Shown here piece after piece: positions 10,681-21,790 of a stretch of DNA of 27,298 nt. The notes under the pieces are model-generated. The model was not told the origin of the DNA, ran no database searches, and saw only the letters and a list, made by a program, of their open reading frames with translations. How positions within the stretch are numbered: position 1 is the stretch's first letter; the number at the start of each line of letters is the position of its first letter. Both the position numbers and the translations under genes were made by a program. Source of the DNA: Sperchopsis tessellata (lineage: Eukaryota; Arthropoda; Insecta; Coleoptera; Hydrophilidae); the NCBI GenBank assembly GCA_033557685.1, contig JAWQRN010000676.1, positions 1 through 27,298 on the forward strand, given 5' to 3'.

Positions 10681-11010
10681 ATTAAAAAACATGACATGAC
10701 GAATATTGTGAGATGAACGTGAAGATAAGAAAAATTAGAAGCAAATTATATCGGTACGTGATGTGTTCAAATTTTTAGAAGTCTACCAAATACATTCATG
10801 TAAATAAATTTTGATTGTGATATTGTGAAAATGTCACTTTTATACTCGAGTGAATCACCGGATATACTCTGTTGGAACCGTAGTGTGGATTGCACCTTGT
10901 GCCCCTGGAGCAATTTGACATGGTTAGAAGACCCACGTATTTCAATTTACAAAACAAAAGAAACTGTAAAAAAAAATCTCGAGAAACCTGGATTTAAAGT
11001 AATTATGTAA
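10681..11010 (+). pseudogene. Truncated duplicate of the GPCR first coding exon
   Basis: This is the left-hand copy of the exon at 14094-14487. ATG at 10831 opens the same N-terminus, with sequon NRS and an NLT sequon where the intact copy has NST (T10916 versus C14329). After the residues EDPRI the duplication junction at about 10940 replaces the receptor sequence with 22 unrelated codons ending in TAA at 11008. Transmembrane segment 1 and the GTAAGT donor are lost, so it cannot make a receptor. It still has the acceptor, the upstream ATGs and the start codon, so it might act as a decoy exon. Confidence 0.8.
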
Positions 11011-11531
11011 ACTAAGAAATCTATCAATTCACCAAGTATTTGAAACAAATGTATATTATTAGGTTCGCTTACTGGGATACGGAGAACACAAGACACAGGC
11101 CACCTGATGGTTCACTGACTCCACTATCTTTTTCTTAGTGTATATCATCTTCCAACTAATTCACTAAAAACTCTCTGGCTTGGACCGATGCTTTACATAT
11201 ATTTCTTAAAAACTAACCTTATAATATATCTGTCTCATTTATATTTCATAATATTTAATATCAGCAACTAATGACATCAGTCTCTTATTTCTCGTACGAC
11301 CTTGTTTTGCGTGCAACTAAATAGGTGTTGGTGCGTAAAACCTATTAAATGTAAGTTATAGGTTTATACATCTGAAACAAAATATACGCCTTGATACTTT
11401 TAACAGAATTACTGTTTAAGTTAGCACGTAGTATGACTCGTTTAAAATTTCCAAGTTAATATCAATTATTATTTAAAATAAGTAGATAGTATTAAATATA
11501 TATTTTAATAAAATAATCCGTTCTGTCACAA

Positions 11532-11993
11532 TATAATACTTTTGGTATTTTTATTTCAGATTCTTAGTTCATATGAACGAAGCCAAATAGCATATTGTAC
11601 GAAGGCTGAGCTTCATAGGGAATGCAGTTGTACTGATGAGAAGTGGCATTCATTCCGGCATTCTGCAACTTTTGCAATATGTTATTAATAACGTGGTCGT
11701 AAATAGAAATGCCAAAAGTATTCTACACTGGCGACCATGGAAGTAATATTAATTTCCATAAACAGATTTGGCAATTATCTGTAGCAGGATTTTCCTATAA
11801 AAGTATTCTAGCGCTAACTGCAATATTAGATAGGTGCTTATCTCTCGAATATGGCTTACAGTCTGAGCTGCATGCTGTTGTACTGATGAGAAGTATTATT
11901 AGTCGAAACACCATGTCTACAAAATTCATTCAGCAACTTTTGCAGTAGGTTCTTAATAACGTGGTCGAAAATAAAACTGCAAAAAGTATTATA
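11532..11993 (+). repeat. HHR-bearing retrozyme-like element, copy 2b
   Basis: This is copy 2a carried along by the 3413-bp duplication. Inverted ends are at 11532-11543 and 11982-11993, and the hammerhead halves are at 11633 and 11883. It is not an independent insertion, because the flanks are duplicated too. Confidence 0.7.
11878..11922 (+). ncRNA. Type I hammerhead ribozyme with intact core, duplicate
   Basis: The sequence matches 8465-8509. CTGATGA is at 11883-11889, GAAA at 11905-11908, the short stem III at 11908-11916, and predicted cleavage follows 11917. Confidence 0.7.
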
Positions 11994-14073
11994 AGATTAA
12001 AATGTATTCATTTTGTTTTTGTTTAGTTTACATTTAACACAATAATAAATTATAAAACTCTGTTATGACGGTGACATCCAATGCCACGTGACTGTGATTG
12101 TTTATCGACTGACTCCTGATTGTGGCCGAGCTGTTTATATAGCCGGCCGGTATTCGTTTTAAGTGTTCTAAAAGACTACAGACTACTTCGGAAATGTTCA
12201 GTCTCTACTTATATTATCTAGAACAAACTGGAGTCAACTAGTGATCTTCAGTGGTATGGGCTCCGCAGTAATTTCGTAACAATAAATACCTATTACCTAT
12301 ATTACTCGTACATATTTATAAAAACATAGCACACCAATTTTGTGTGTAAGCAATGCATAAATTGCAGAATAAAACTTATCGTTTACGTTCTACATACAAC
12401 AAAAATGACGAATAGATGTTTTAGACCCTAAACTAAATGTCCCTGTCTGCACTATCTTCTGCCAATTTAGATTATCCTGCTCATAAAGGTTGAATATGGT
12501 AAAAACCTCGAACTTCATATTAATCCATGGCAAGTACAACACTCTAAATTACCTTAATATGGTCACATATCGACAGAACTTCTATTAGTATTAAAATTAC
12601 TAAAAATAATCAGCTTACAACTAAATCAAGATAAGATATTTTTTTTAACTTTTGGACTGAGCACACTATATACTTAAAATCTAGCAAATTACATTTTGTA
12701 AGAACCAGACACGTCTACAACATACCCCACCAAGTCATTGTAATACTTGCCTGATTCTAGCAAAATGTACTTAGAAGATTACAGTGTAATTTACTTAGTC
12801 CCAAAACGGCTAAATATTACCTTGTTTTAGCAGTAAGTCACTATCACCTTTTTACCTAATTATATTTTAAAAATTTATATTTTATATCAAAAAGTCCTAT
12901 TTAATAATTTAGTGTGATCAAAGATGAGCCTAAATAACGATTATCTGTTATTAAATGAAAAAGTTACATGGTTACATTTACGAATATCATTTTAATTATT
13001 ATTTTTAAAACGAATATTTGCTGTCTTGTGGATATTCTTCATCGTTAAAGATAATACAGGATGTTGTTCTTCCACACATTTTATTTTAATTGCGGTTCAT
13101 TTTCACCATTCAGGTCATTCTCAAGTTACATAAAAAACATTTACAAAAAAAAAAAATAAAACTGTAACTAAAACTTTAAAATATCCGTACCTTAATATAT
13201 GTATGCTTTATACAACTAAAAGACTGCAGCTTAGTAGGAGATAATGTTAGTTAGTACCAACATTAACACGAGGCATGAGATTTATAGGAAGTTAATGAAA
13301 CAAAAGATTAGATGAAAGGTTTTGCGAGTCATTACGGCTGTAGTTGGGATTACTGTGGAACCTAAAGCATTTGAGATATATTCCGTAATATTAAGTATGT
13401 GGCCTTTTGAAGGCAGATTTAAGAGTAGATAATTTTCAGAAGAAGTTACCTACAATATCACCCAAATCCTACAATTCGTGTCTAATGATATTATTATCAG
13501 ACATCGTTCCACCCGCCCCCCTCACTACATACTGGCCATAAAAAAAATATACGGTTGACCCTAAAAGGATTAGCCTAAAACCAGAGTCTATAAGCTCGTC
13601 CGTGAATGTTAAGTCAATTATGTCGGCAAAATTGGCCAGTCATTATAAACTAGACATGAGCATATTCGGTCTATCCACCACTATACTGAAAAAATAAACT
13701 ATTTCTAGTCACTGCACAGTGCAGTGAATTAATTTATTGAAGTATTTTCACTTGCCTTGAAAATGTCCCTTGCAACAGTGGACAATACGTCGGCACTTGT
13801 CAGAGCCTCTACACACTTTTTCAAATGATTGTTTAAGCAGCATATTTTAGAACCTTAGGGAAATAATATATAGGTTTGTGTTACTCTAAGTTTGGTCATT
13901 ACTTTTGTCATTCTTTATAAAATAAATCTGTGTGGTGATACATTTATTTAAAGAACGCATAACCTACTAAAACTTTTATATAAAACATTTCTTTGTAAAT
14001 TAAAGCATCAAAATTTTCAATTTCAACCCGATTCAGAAGATAAACTCTATAATAACCCAATAATGGCCTCTAA

Positions 14074-14093
14074 CATTCACTTTTTAATTTCAG
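14074..14093 (+). other. Putative 3' splice acceptor
   Basis: A pyrimidine-rich run, CATTCACTTTTTAATTTCAG, ends at AG 14093, 150 bases before the receptor ATG. This suggests that the coding exon starts at 14094 and that a separate 5' UTR exon lies upstream. It is predicted from sequence alone. Confidence 0.5.
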
Positions 14094-14487
14094 ATTAAAA
14101 AACATGACATGACGAATATTGTGAGATGAACGTGAAGATAAGAAAAATTAGAAGCAAATTATATCGGTACGTGATGTGTTCAAATTTTTAGAAGTCTACC
14201 AAATACATTCATGTAAATAAATTTTGATTGTGATATTGTGAAAATGTCACTTTTATACTCGAGTGAATCACCGGATATACTCTGTTGGAACCGTAGTGTG
14301 GATTGCACCTTGTGCCCCTGGAGCAATTCGACATGGTTAGAAGACCCACGTATTGAGGAACTTAGACGTTATTCTTATGGAATCGCACTGCCTTCAATTT
14401 GTCTTCTGGGTATCATTGGAAACGTTCTCAATTTGGTCGTCCTAACCCGCAAGAATATGCGTGGGACTGCCTACATCTACATGAGGG
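14094..14487 (+). CDS. First coding exon of a class A neuropeptide-type GPCR
   Basis: The coding part is ATG 14244 to 14487, 81 codons plus one base (phase 1), ending at a consensus donor GTAAGT at 14488. The ATG at 14244 has A at -3; the upstream GTG at 14238 is not needed. The predicted extracellular N-terminus (residues 1-45) has no signal peptide, carries N-glycosylation sequons at N16 (NRS) and N28 (NST), and has Cys at 14, 21 and 24. TM1 covers about residues 46-67 and contains the class A signature GN (N60 as N1.50) in IIGNVLNLVVL. The first intracellular loop TRKNMRGTAYIYM follows. This resembles insect FMRFamide-like or related orphan peptide receptors, but the ligand family cannot be fixed from TM1. 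No later exons are visible in the window, so a large intron is likely. Confidence 0.78.
14104..14191 (+). promoter_or_regulatory. Three upstream ORFs in the GPCR 5' UTR
   Basis: ATGACATGA (14104-14112), a 7-codon frame at 14109-14129 and a 22-codon frame at 14126-14191 precede the receptor ATG at 14244. None overlaps it. All are duplicated at -3413. They could lower translation of the receptor, provided the exon really begins at 14094. Confidence 0.4.
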
Positions 14488-14934
14488 GTAAGTTTCCTTT
14501 TCCATTTTAAGATGATTTATTACGCTATTGTACTGTACCCCCTTTCAGTACATTCTTTTTCAGTGGACCATTTAAATTGATTGCATATTAAAGTGGTAAT
14601 TCTCACGAACGTCGAGCAAGCTTATATTTTTATTACACCAGCTGTAGTCATTACTATTCAAGGACATTACTTATTTAAAAAGAAAACTGGAACAACAATA
14701 TTTTTAAAAATGCTGTATTGTGTTATTCTTTATAATTTATTTTTTGTAATTAAATATCAACAGATATTAGTATAATATATCAGCAGATTTATAACTATCG
14801 AAATCGTTAAACTGACTGTTTTCGAAAATATATATAACCAGTGAAATTTAAATTTGTATTTAAAATATTTACATTTGCGTCCACGAGTGTTTTCTGATAA
14901 TGACTTATACATTTTTTTCAAAAAACAAAACTAT
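14488..14934 (+). other. Start of the GPCR intron
   Basis: It opens with the donor GTAAGT and continues as AT-rich sequence. The open frame at 14581-14775 starts at TTG, shows no recognisable motif, and is not called. Confidence 0.55.
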
Positions 14935-16680
14935 GTCTACACCTTCCAGTATTCCAACCTTTTCTAGGCTTATTCCGCCCATTCAGGTGGCTGCGATCCC
15001 TCCGCAGGTTCACCCTTTTGTTACACACCCTTGGTAACACCTTCTTATTCCTTCCATTTTGATTTCCAAACCGTTTCTCCTTATAGTCAAGACCAAAAGT
15101 TCTTCAACTACACATATGATATAGATAATTTGTTCTATGAACCCGTTCGTCGAGTATATAATTTCCACTCTAGAGACTTGAAAACTTGGAATGTAATTGC
15201 CACTAAAGAAGAGTTGCAACTTATCGAGTTGGGCCTCAGGTATTCTCCTCCGGAAACTTTTGATTTGGATCTTGCCAAGAATACCATCATTGATGTTGAA
15301 TACATTATTGGCAACTTTCTTTATTCCTCGTCTAACAGCATCACATTTGAGTGTAGCAAAGCTCATCAAAACTTGTCTGTCCCACAAATCGTCTTATAAT
15401 TATGCTGTATCGTCGTTGAGAAGAAAGATCCCGGACAATGACCTATTGATCACTATAGCCGACAAAGGCACATGTGTGGTTATTTTAGATAGAACCAACT
15501 ATGTTCGCAAAGTTGAAGATTTTCTTGAAGATGATAATGTCCGAAAAATTCGTCACAACCCCTCCAACATTTTCTTACAGTCCTTCCGTTCGGTCATAGC
15601 CCACTATGAAGCTATCCCGTTTTAAACTGCCGTAGAGTTACTTCTATGAAGCCATCTAAGCCTAGGCTCTACGGCCTCCCCAACGTCATAAAGATGGCAT
15701 TCATATGACACCTGTTGTGTCATATAACATCTCTAATGTACACAGGATGGCTATTTATTTGGATGGAAAACTAAAGGAATTCCTTATGTTTTCCTCTACC
15801 ATTTGTGTGAAAAACACCATTAAATTCTCCCACAAACTTACTTCCACTCCTTTCATGGTCATCGAAAATCTTCTTATGGTATATTTCGACGTTAGTAATC
15901 TAATTACTTCAGTTCCACTTCCCGATTATTTAAATATTATTTCGGAACTACTTTCTCAGTCATGCATTATGGAATGTTTATATATTAATTTGAGACAATA
16001 TTTCTTCAAAATTAATGGCAATTTCTACGAACAACTGGAGGGTTTGTCTACGGAATGTAATATGAGTCCTCTGCTTACTGAAATGTCTATGAATCATATG
16101 GAAGCACAGCTCTTCAGTTTAAGTGACCCTCACATCAAGTCCAGTAGATTATGGTCTAGAAATGTTGATGATATATTCTATATCGTTGTAGGTAATATCA
16201 ATACCATTGAAGGTGTCCTCTATCCTCGATTCCCTTCATCCGAACTTGACATTTACTCATGAGATGGAGCTGGACAATAGATTTCCTTGTCCTTGCTGTT
16301 ATTATGTCATACAGTGGTCTCTTTCAGTTTCAAATATTTAAATTCCCTCTTTCACAGACTGTTTTCCGTTCCTCTTACTTATGATACCTTCACATTGGAA
16401 CTTAGAACTATCATGCAGGTTGCTCAGTCTAATGAACACCCCTTCAAAATTATCCATAAACCCTTTTGCAAGAAACTGAAAAAGATCTTCCATACTTTTT
16501 GCTACCCAATTTCAGAATCTTCCTCTAAGATATATGTCACCGTCTCGTTTTCAGGTAGCCTTTTCTATAACAGCTCCAAATTATTACAATACCTACCCGA
16601 TGACATCATCATCAGTTATAATTGGGAGGTGGCGTGAGTAGACTAATTGGACAAGACCAAAAAGAAAATTTAAAATTTTA
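14935..16680 (+). pseudogene. PLE2: Penelope-like element RT, multiply frameshifted
   Basis: This is a decayed Penelope-like RT in several frames. The N-terminal region (about 15030-15310) includes EELQLIELGLRYSPPETF. It shifts frame near 15310 to the IADKGTCVVILDRTNY segment (about 15457-15504), the usual ADKG-VVxD-Y block. PRLYGLPNVIK (about 15660-15690) shifts into the next frame, PVVSYNIS (15708 on). RT motif A YFDVSNLITSVPLPDY has its Asp at 15888-15890. Motif B is altered (GLSTECNMSP, about 16041). Motif C NVDDIF keeps both Asp codons at 16167-16172. After a stop at 16260 the thumb region continues in another frame to SYNWEVA (16614-16634). No GIY-YIG domain follows, so the copy is also 3'-truncated. 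It lies in the sense orientation of the GPCR intron. Confidence 0.85.
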
Positions 16681-19669
16681 ACAATTATATCGACTTTAAG
16701 CCGAGCACTAGAAATGTCTGTAAATTATAGTTTAAATTTAAGTAAGTTTGCAGAAAAGTTAGTATATTTGAGTGCATGTAATGGAGGTGGCAGGAAATAC
16801 TAGCATTCACAAAGGGCAACATTATTAAGCATTGAGAAAAGGAGAAATGATATATAAATGAAATATAGTGAGATCTAATTTATCAAATGGAATTACACAG
16901 ACCTGGTCATCTACGTACTAGTAAACAGAAGTATTTCACAAGGTAGCTGACACACATATGAGTCTATGAGGTAATTCATAACAATCTCCGCCATCACAGG
17001 AATAAATGCTGAAGCCATAGATGCACCAAACGTTTTTTTTTTTTTTAGAGTAGCCCTAATAAAGAATTATTTACTACAAGTATCAAAATAAGAAAAATAA
17101 TAATTTAGTCTGAAAACATTCAAATTCAATATTCCAAAAGAACAATGCAGAGGTCGTAAATAAATGTGCATTACTTTCAAATTTAAATACAAACAATTCA
17201 CAGTCGTAAAACGAGGCACTGTCCAAAGCCTCAGTCATAAACTCAAAATGGAAGACTTGATGTAAAAGAGAATCGTAATTAAATTGAAGTTAAAATAAAT
17301 TAGGGACTTGAATAATTAACCTTAGAAACTAGAAAATTGAATGTTTAAATTAAACGCAGAAATGTGAAATTAGGAACATATCATATAATTTCTTTGTGTG
17401 CTGTGAAAACATTCTGATTATTCGCACAGGAATAAATTTATCTTCCCGAATTAAGTCGGATGTGCTGCTTGCATTCATTAATAATGAGAAGTTGGCAAAT
17501 AATCGACCCTATATTATTCGTACGATTCAGCGAGGAAATACGATTATCGCCCTCTGCTGGTGGTACATTTGTAATTCCGACACTCTACTAGAATCAACAA
17601 CGAAAATTGGACTAATGTGCACAGTTAATACATTTGAGAGTATAATTTGGTTCTTAAGATCTTTACTTCCTTGTGCACGCATGAAGATAAATTTGTTTTG
17701 AGGTCCTCTATTTAATTTTATGATTTCGCTGTTGGAACATTGAGAAAATGTGAATAAATCTGAAATGAATATGTAGTAGTGAATTGAAATAAGTCTATCT
17801 TTTTATTTTTAACGAACATAATTAAAAATTAGATTTACATCTCTTTAATATATACATCAACATATGCTTTATACGCTATATTCCAATGCTTGCTTCAAAC
17901 ATACTGGCACACATTCACTATTCTTTGTGCTCCTTAGGTACAATTTGCATAATATATAATCTCACATTTCATCGTCTGCAAAACTTCAGCTACTGATAAA
18001 ACTAGTATCAAGAAGGTAATTTAAAAACAATACAATGAGAGGCAAGACTGGAAAATATTCCTGCAGAAGTAAATAAATGTTTTGATTTGAAATATATAAA
18101 GATTATTATATGAATTAAGTTTTTTTTCTTATTTATTGTTGTCACTAGAACTAAAATGTATGTTAATGTCATATATCCACGACATTAAAAATTTTGTGGA
18201 TACATTGACATTAATGAAAGATAAATTTAAAAATCTATTATATTAATAGTACTGATAACCCCTAAACACGACCGAAATTTACCCCAGTAAAATAATGTAT
18301 ATTATGTTGTGACTGTGGATATTGATACAGGTTCAATCCAGTGGGAGTAAAAAAATCTAAGGCATTTAAATTCAAGTAGTTGATGTTTATAGCTTAAGAT
18401 CGTCGAAGAGCTGTCGGTGTGTGCGGAGTTTTAGTTTTTAAGAAAGACCTGTGACGTTTCTGTAAATATTTTGAATCACTATGATAATTATTTTTCTTTG
18501 TAGTACTTAGAACGTAAATTGGTACATGTATTCTACAGATAATTTAAGTATCTAAATTTCGTAAAATTTCGTTTATGATTTGATTATTCGCACACAAATG
18601 AAGTCGAATGGAATACTATTAGAGAAAGAATTGATTGAAGGTGGTCACACGTCGAATGTACTGTATTAGATTCATCATCACTTGTATTATGCTTATGCAA
18701 TACTTAAATACCATTACTTATTAATCATTGTAACAAACCTAGCATCATTTCTACCTTGCTAACATTGACCTTGTTGTCAAGACACTATTTAAAAGAAGTT
18801 GACTGCATGGTATTACTCAATAAATTTCGACCCTATTTAGGATATTTTCTTTGGTAGGTTTAGAAGTTTGAATCAAGGCCGTAATCAGAACGGTAGTTTG
18901 GTTTTTTGGGAAATAAATGAGAAAATCTTGATCTTATGGTGAATGACAGAGGTCACAAAAAAAAACAGGTATAGTCTTATTATTTATTTTGTAATATTGT
19001 TAAGAACAGTAATCAGCTGATCGTTTCGTATGATTCATTACTGTTAGATTTATTTTGTCATTACAGTAACTGTGAGACATGTACCACCCGTAGTAAAACT
19101 AGTCATATTAATTATCACTTATCAGTGAAATTGAGCTAACATATCAAGTTTATTAAATTTCAATCATAAAGTTACCCTATCTTCATGCTGTAGAGATATT
19201 TAAACAAACATATTTTACAATTATAAAGTTTATTACAAAATGATTATAAATTGCACTATATTCATATTGCTACGTTTTTACGACTCACAAATAACAATTC
19301 AACAATTTTGAAGTGAATTTATCTTTAAAGTAAGTAGTTTACTATGTTAGCTGTTTACATCCGGTAAATTAATCGTCCGAACACACGCGTATAACTTCTT
19401 AGAAAAACTCTTGTATAAATTTGTCATAAAAACTCTGTTGTATATAATTTCGGCCGAAAACTACCTGTATAAATGCATCATAATACACTGCCTTTTCGCT
19501 ATCGAGCCCGCGGCTTATATATTCTAGTACGAAATCCTTTTTGAAATTTTCATTTTCAAATGACAAGAATTCGATTCTAGATGATCCAAGTTAAATTTTC
19601 AACTACAGCACTTAGTTAATTATAATTAACTTCTTTCTAATTTTACATTTAAATATATTCTAAATTTAA
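16681..19669. other. AT-rich noncoding stretch
   Basis: No recognisable gene. A T16 run lies near 17033-17047. The open frame at 17396-17701 starts at GTG and matches no family I know. Within it, 17548-17563 reads CGCCCTCTGCTGGTGG, which resembles a CTCF-type site. Confidence 0.5.
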
Positions 19670-21050
19670 TCACTCAGTGTCAAAATGGTTTAAAACAGCT
19701 ATATACAGACTCTCTGGCTCTTCAAACTCCTCAAGTTTGTTTCCTCGTTTATTTCTTCTTCTAAAGTCGAAGACAAGAAGTGAAAAATGGTAAGGATGAA
19801 ACTTATTACTATTGAAAGTTCGCCAAATGGATATTTTATTAAATCTCTTAATTCTTTTAATTGTTCTTATGGATATATGAGAGTCTACCACACTTCATAA
19901 TATAATCAATTCATTTTCTTCAGCTTCTTTCATCGAACATAGATAACCAACGACATGCATGAGATAGATGACTAATACCAAAATAAAAACGAAGTTCTTA
20001 ACTTTTTGTATCCTAGACGAGTCGAAACCATCAAGATAAAGACCATAGATAATACCATAATAACAATATAACTAAGAACAAGAGCATCATAAAGTTACCT
20101 TTGAACACGAAGCCGCCTTAAGGACGAGTAAGCTATCCCAATCATCATTGAAGTAGACCTTAACCTCAATTCAACATCCATATAGACACCAATGTCCTTA
20201 GCCATGTCCGAAAATGGAAGAATACTTATATTCAAACTCTACTGGAGACCATTTTGAATAAACAATCGACAACATCTACTGCAATATAGAAGAACTGATG
20301 ACTTAGAACGATTAATAGTGAGGTTATGAAGAAAACATCAACTTCTCTAGATCTAAATTATTTGATTAATAGCAACCTTAAAATTGTTAGTAAAAAATGA
20401 ACAATTCAACTGGAAATCATCTGTATATACATGAATATTACGGTATTCCAGACATGTGTACATATGAGTTGTGTATGTAAGAGACCCAAAACTGAACCGT
20501 GTAGCGCATCCAACGCTGGATGTAGGGGATATGTCAACGCACCAGAAACCTTCACTCTTTTGGACCTATCTGTGGCAGTTAGAAAAAAAAATGACAGATA
20601 GAACACATATCAAAACAGTGAAAAATCGCTATCATTACTCCATGATGAATAGTATCAAATGCTCGACAAAAAATCAGTTAAGACGAGCACAGCATTGCGA
20701 CCGCTGTCCTCGGCAGGATAAATGGGATCAGATACAACAAATAAAGTAAAAGTACAACAATAGTTTGGTCTATAATCTGACAGACAACATGGAAGAATGT
20801 TATACTTAGTTAAAGGATCTCGCATTTAATGAGCGAAATTTTATTCCAAAACCTTAGAAAAAGGAGAGAAAATACTAATTGGACGAATATCCTTCAATTC
20901 AGGACCATATTTCAATCTGGTAATTGGGATAACATGTGCTTCCTTCCAAATTGTAGGAAATACACAATCCAGAAGACATGAATTAATAATATTGGTAACC
21001 AGACAAATCAATTGCAACATTATCACACTGATTATCTCAGTGTGATTTAT
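19670..21050 (-). pseudogene. Jockey/CR1-type non-LTR retrotransposon RT relic
   Basis: Read on the minus strand from 21050 down. A VFPTIWKEAHVIPI stretch and KDIRPISI...SKVLE (about 20970-20841) form the N-terminal RT signature. NILPCCLSDYRPNY follows in another frame. Motif A is IFCRAFDTIHHG (about 20690-20655), with the first catalytic Asp replaced by Ile. Then come TDRSKRVKVSGA (about 20576-20541) and GSVLG (about 20490). Motif C reads VYTDDFQLN with both Asp codons at 20422-20417, in a third frame. The C-terminal part includes a Y(L)DGFDSSRIQKVKNF stretch at about 20045-19995, the usual RIQ-x-QN motif, and a final stretch to about 19670. Several frameshifts and stops show it is dead. The superfamily call is firm; Jockey versus CR1 is not resolved. 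Confidence 0.85.
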
Positions 21051-21564
21051 TCTAATCTTTTAGACATTGCTCAAAGAAGAGCTTAACATATTCTGATAAG
21101 TTAGTGTTTATGGCTCAACCTTGAAGTTTTTGCCCTGGTTGGTTGGGACGTATTGCCTGTGGGATTGTATTTTATTGCCTCGTTACAAGTTTTCTCACTG
21201 TCGTTCATTTATTTGTGAGAGTGAATTGAAATTTTGACTTGTTTTAAGTTGGGTGATGATTGTTCATTTTTGGATTGTGTTTCCACGGATTTTTGGGTGT
21301 TCTGTAGTTTTCTTCGTGTTTTTTGTTTGTTTTAAAGGTGGTCGACCTTTTAATCACGAGATGGCTCTATAGGTATCGACCTGCACTGACTTTCGGAGTA
21401 TATTTCTTTGTTTACTTCTGATCTTTCTGTAGCATGTCAAATGGCGACCCCGTTGGTTGATGGCCAGTTCACTGGCCTGTTTTAATATGTTTTATTATGC
21501 TTCGTTTCTTGGTGTAATTTAACGGTTGTTGTGGGTTTTTATAGATGTTTTAAATTAGCTAGAA
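21051..21564. other. T/G-rich noncoding segment between two retroelement relics
   Basis: The plus strand is markedly rich in T and G (for example TTTTTTGTTTGTTTT around 21320) compared with its surroundings. No protein motif is recognised. GGCCAGT (21462-21468) and ACTGGCC (21471-21477) form a perfect short palindrome, and GGTCGACC lies near 21340. It may be an untranslated end of a retroelement, but no family can be named. Confidence 0.4.
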
Positions 21565-21790
21565 ATTAGGCGGAATGCCATTTTAGACTAAAGCTTTAAT
21601 AACGGTAGATGTCTTGATCAAGTCAAATGCTTTATCGTAGTCTATGAAAACACAAAATAGTGGCAGGTTATACTCGCTACGTCTAGAAAGCAATTCACGC
21701 ACCGTGTGCATTTGATTAATAGTACTATATCCTATAGATTTTGTAAGATGTACTAATTTAATTTCTTAAATATCAGTAAAAGTATTGTAT
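21565..21790 (-). pseudogene. RTE-type RT fragment
   Basis: The minus strand translates to GYSTINQMHTVRELLSRRSE, then NLPLFCVFIDYDKAFDLIKT, then STVIKALV-stop-NGIPPNF. This is the RTE RT region around motif A (HxHTVREL, FxDYxKAFD), and the catalytic Asp of FIDY is kept. It matches the same region of the RTE copy at 26640-26490 closely, so the two belong to one family or to sister families. Nothing further downstream of the RT is visible; it is a short, truncated relic. Confidence 0.8.

Larger units (their letters stand above)
7527..10940 (+). repeat. 3413-bp tandem duplication, unit 1
   Basis: The segment starting TTTCAATTTACAAAAC at 7527 is repeated from 10940 with a constant offset of 3413 bp. 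Checks at 8296/11709, 8220/11633 and 10825/14238 give the same offset, so there is no net indel. The unit carries a copy of repeat A at 7855-8075, an HHR element at 8119-8580, about 2.1 kb of AT-rich DNA, and the 5' part of a GPCR exon. The only base difference I found is T10916 versus C14329. At the junction the end of unit 1 (ACGTATT) joins the start of unit 2 (TTTCAATT) through 2 shared T bases. Confidence 0.93.
10941..14354 (+). repeat. 3413-bp tandem duplication, unit 2
   Basis: This is the second unit of the tandem duplication. It runs into native sequence at 14354, where ACGTATT continues as GAGGAACTT, the true interior of the GPCR exon. It contains the second copies of repeat A (about 11268-11488), the HHR element (11532-11993) and the GPCR exon start. 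About 12000-14080 is AT-rich DNA without a recognised gene, matching 8581-10680. Near identity points to a very recent event or to an assembly duplication. Confidence 0.93.

Noticed and set aside
15010..15387. 125-codon minus-strand frame
   Set aside because: It is the antisense shadow of the PLE2 N-terminal region, whose plus-strand translation carries the family motifs.
17396..17701. 101-codon open frame
   Set aside because: GTG start, no recognisable domain, no splice-site context; kept as noncoding.
18999..19060. Possible further hammerhead around ATACGAAACGATCAGCTGAT on the minus strand
   Set aside because: The CTGANGA and GAAA strands are not in a workable order or spacing and no stem II forms.
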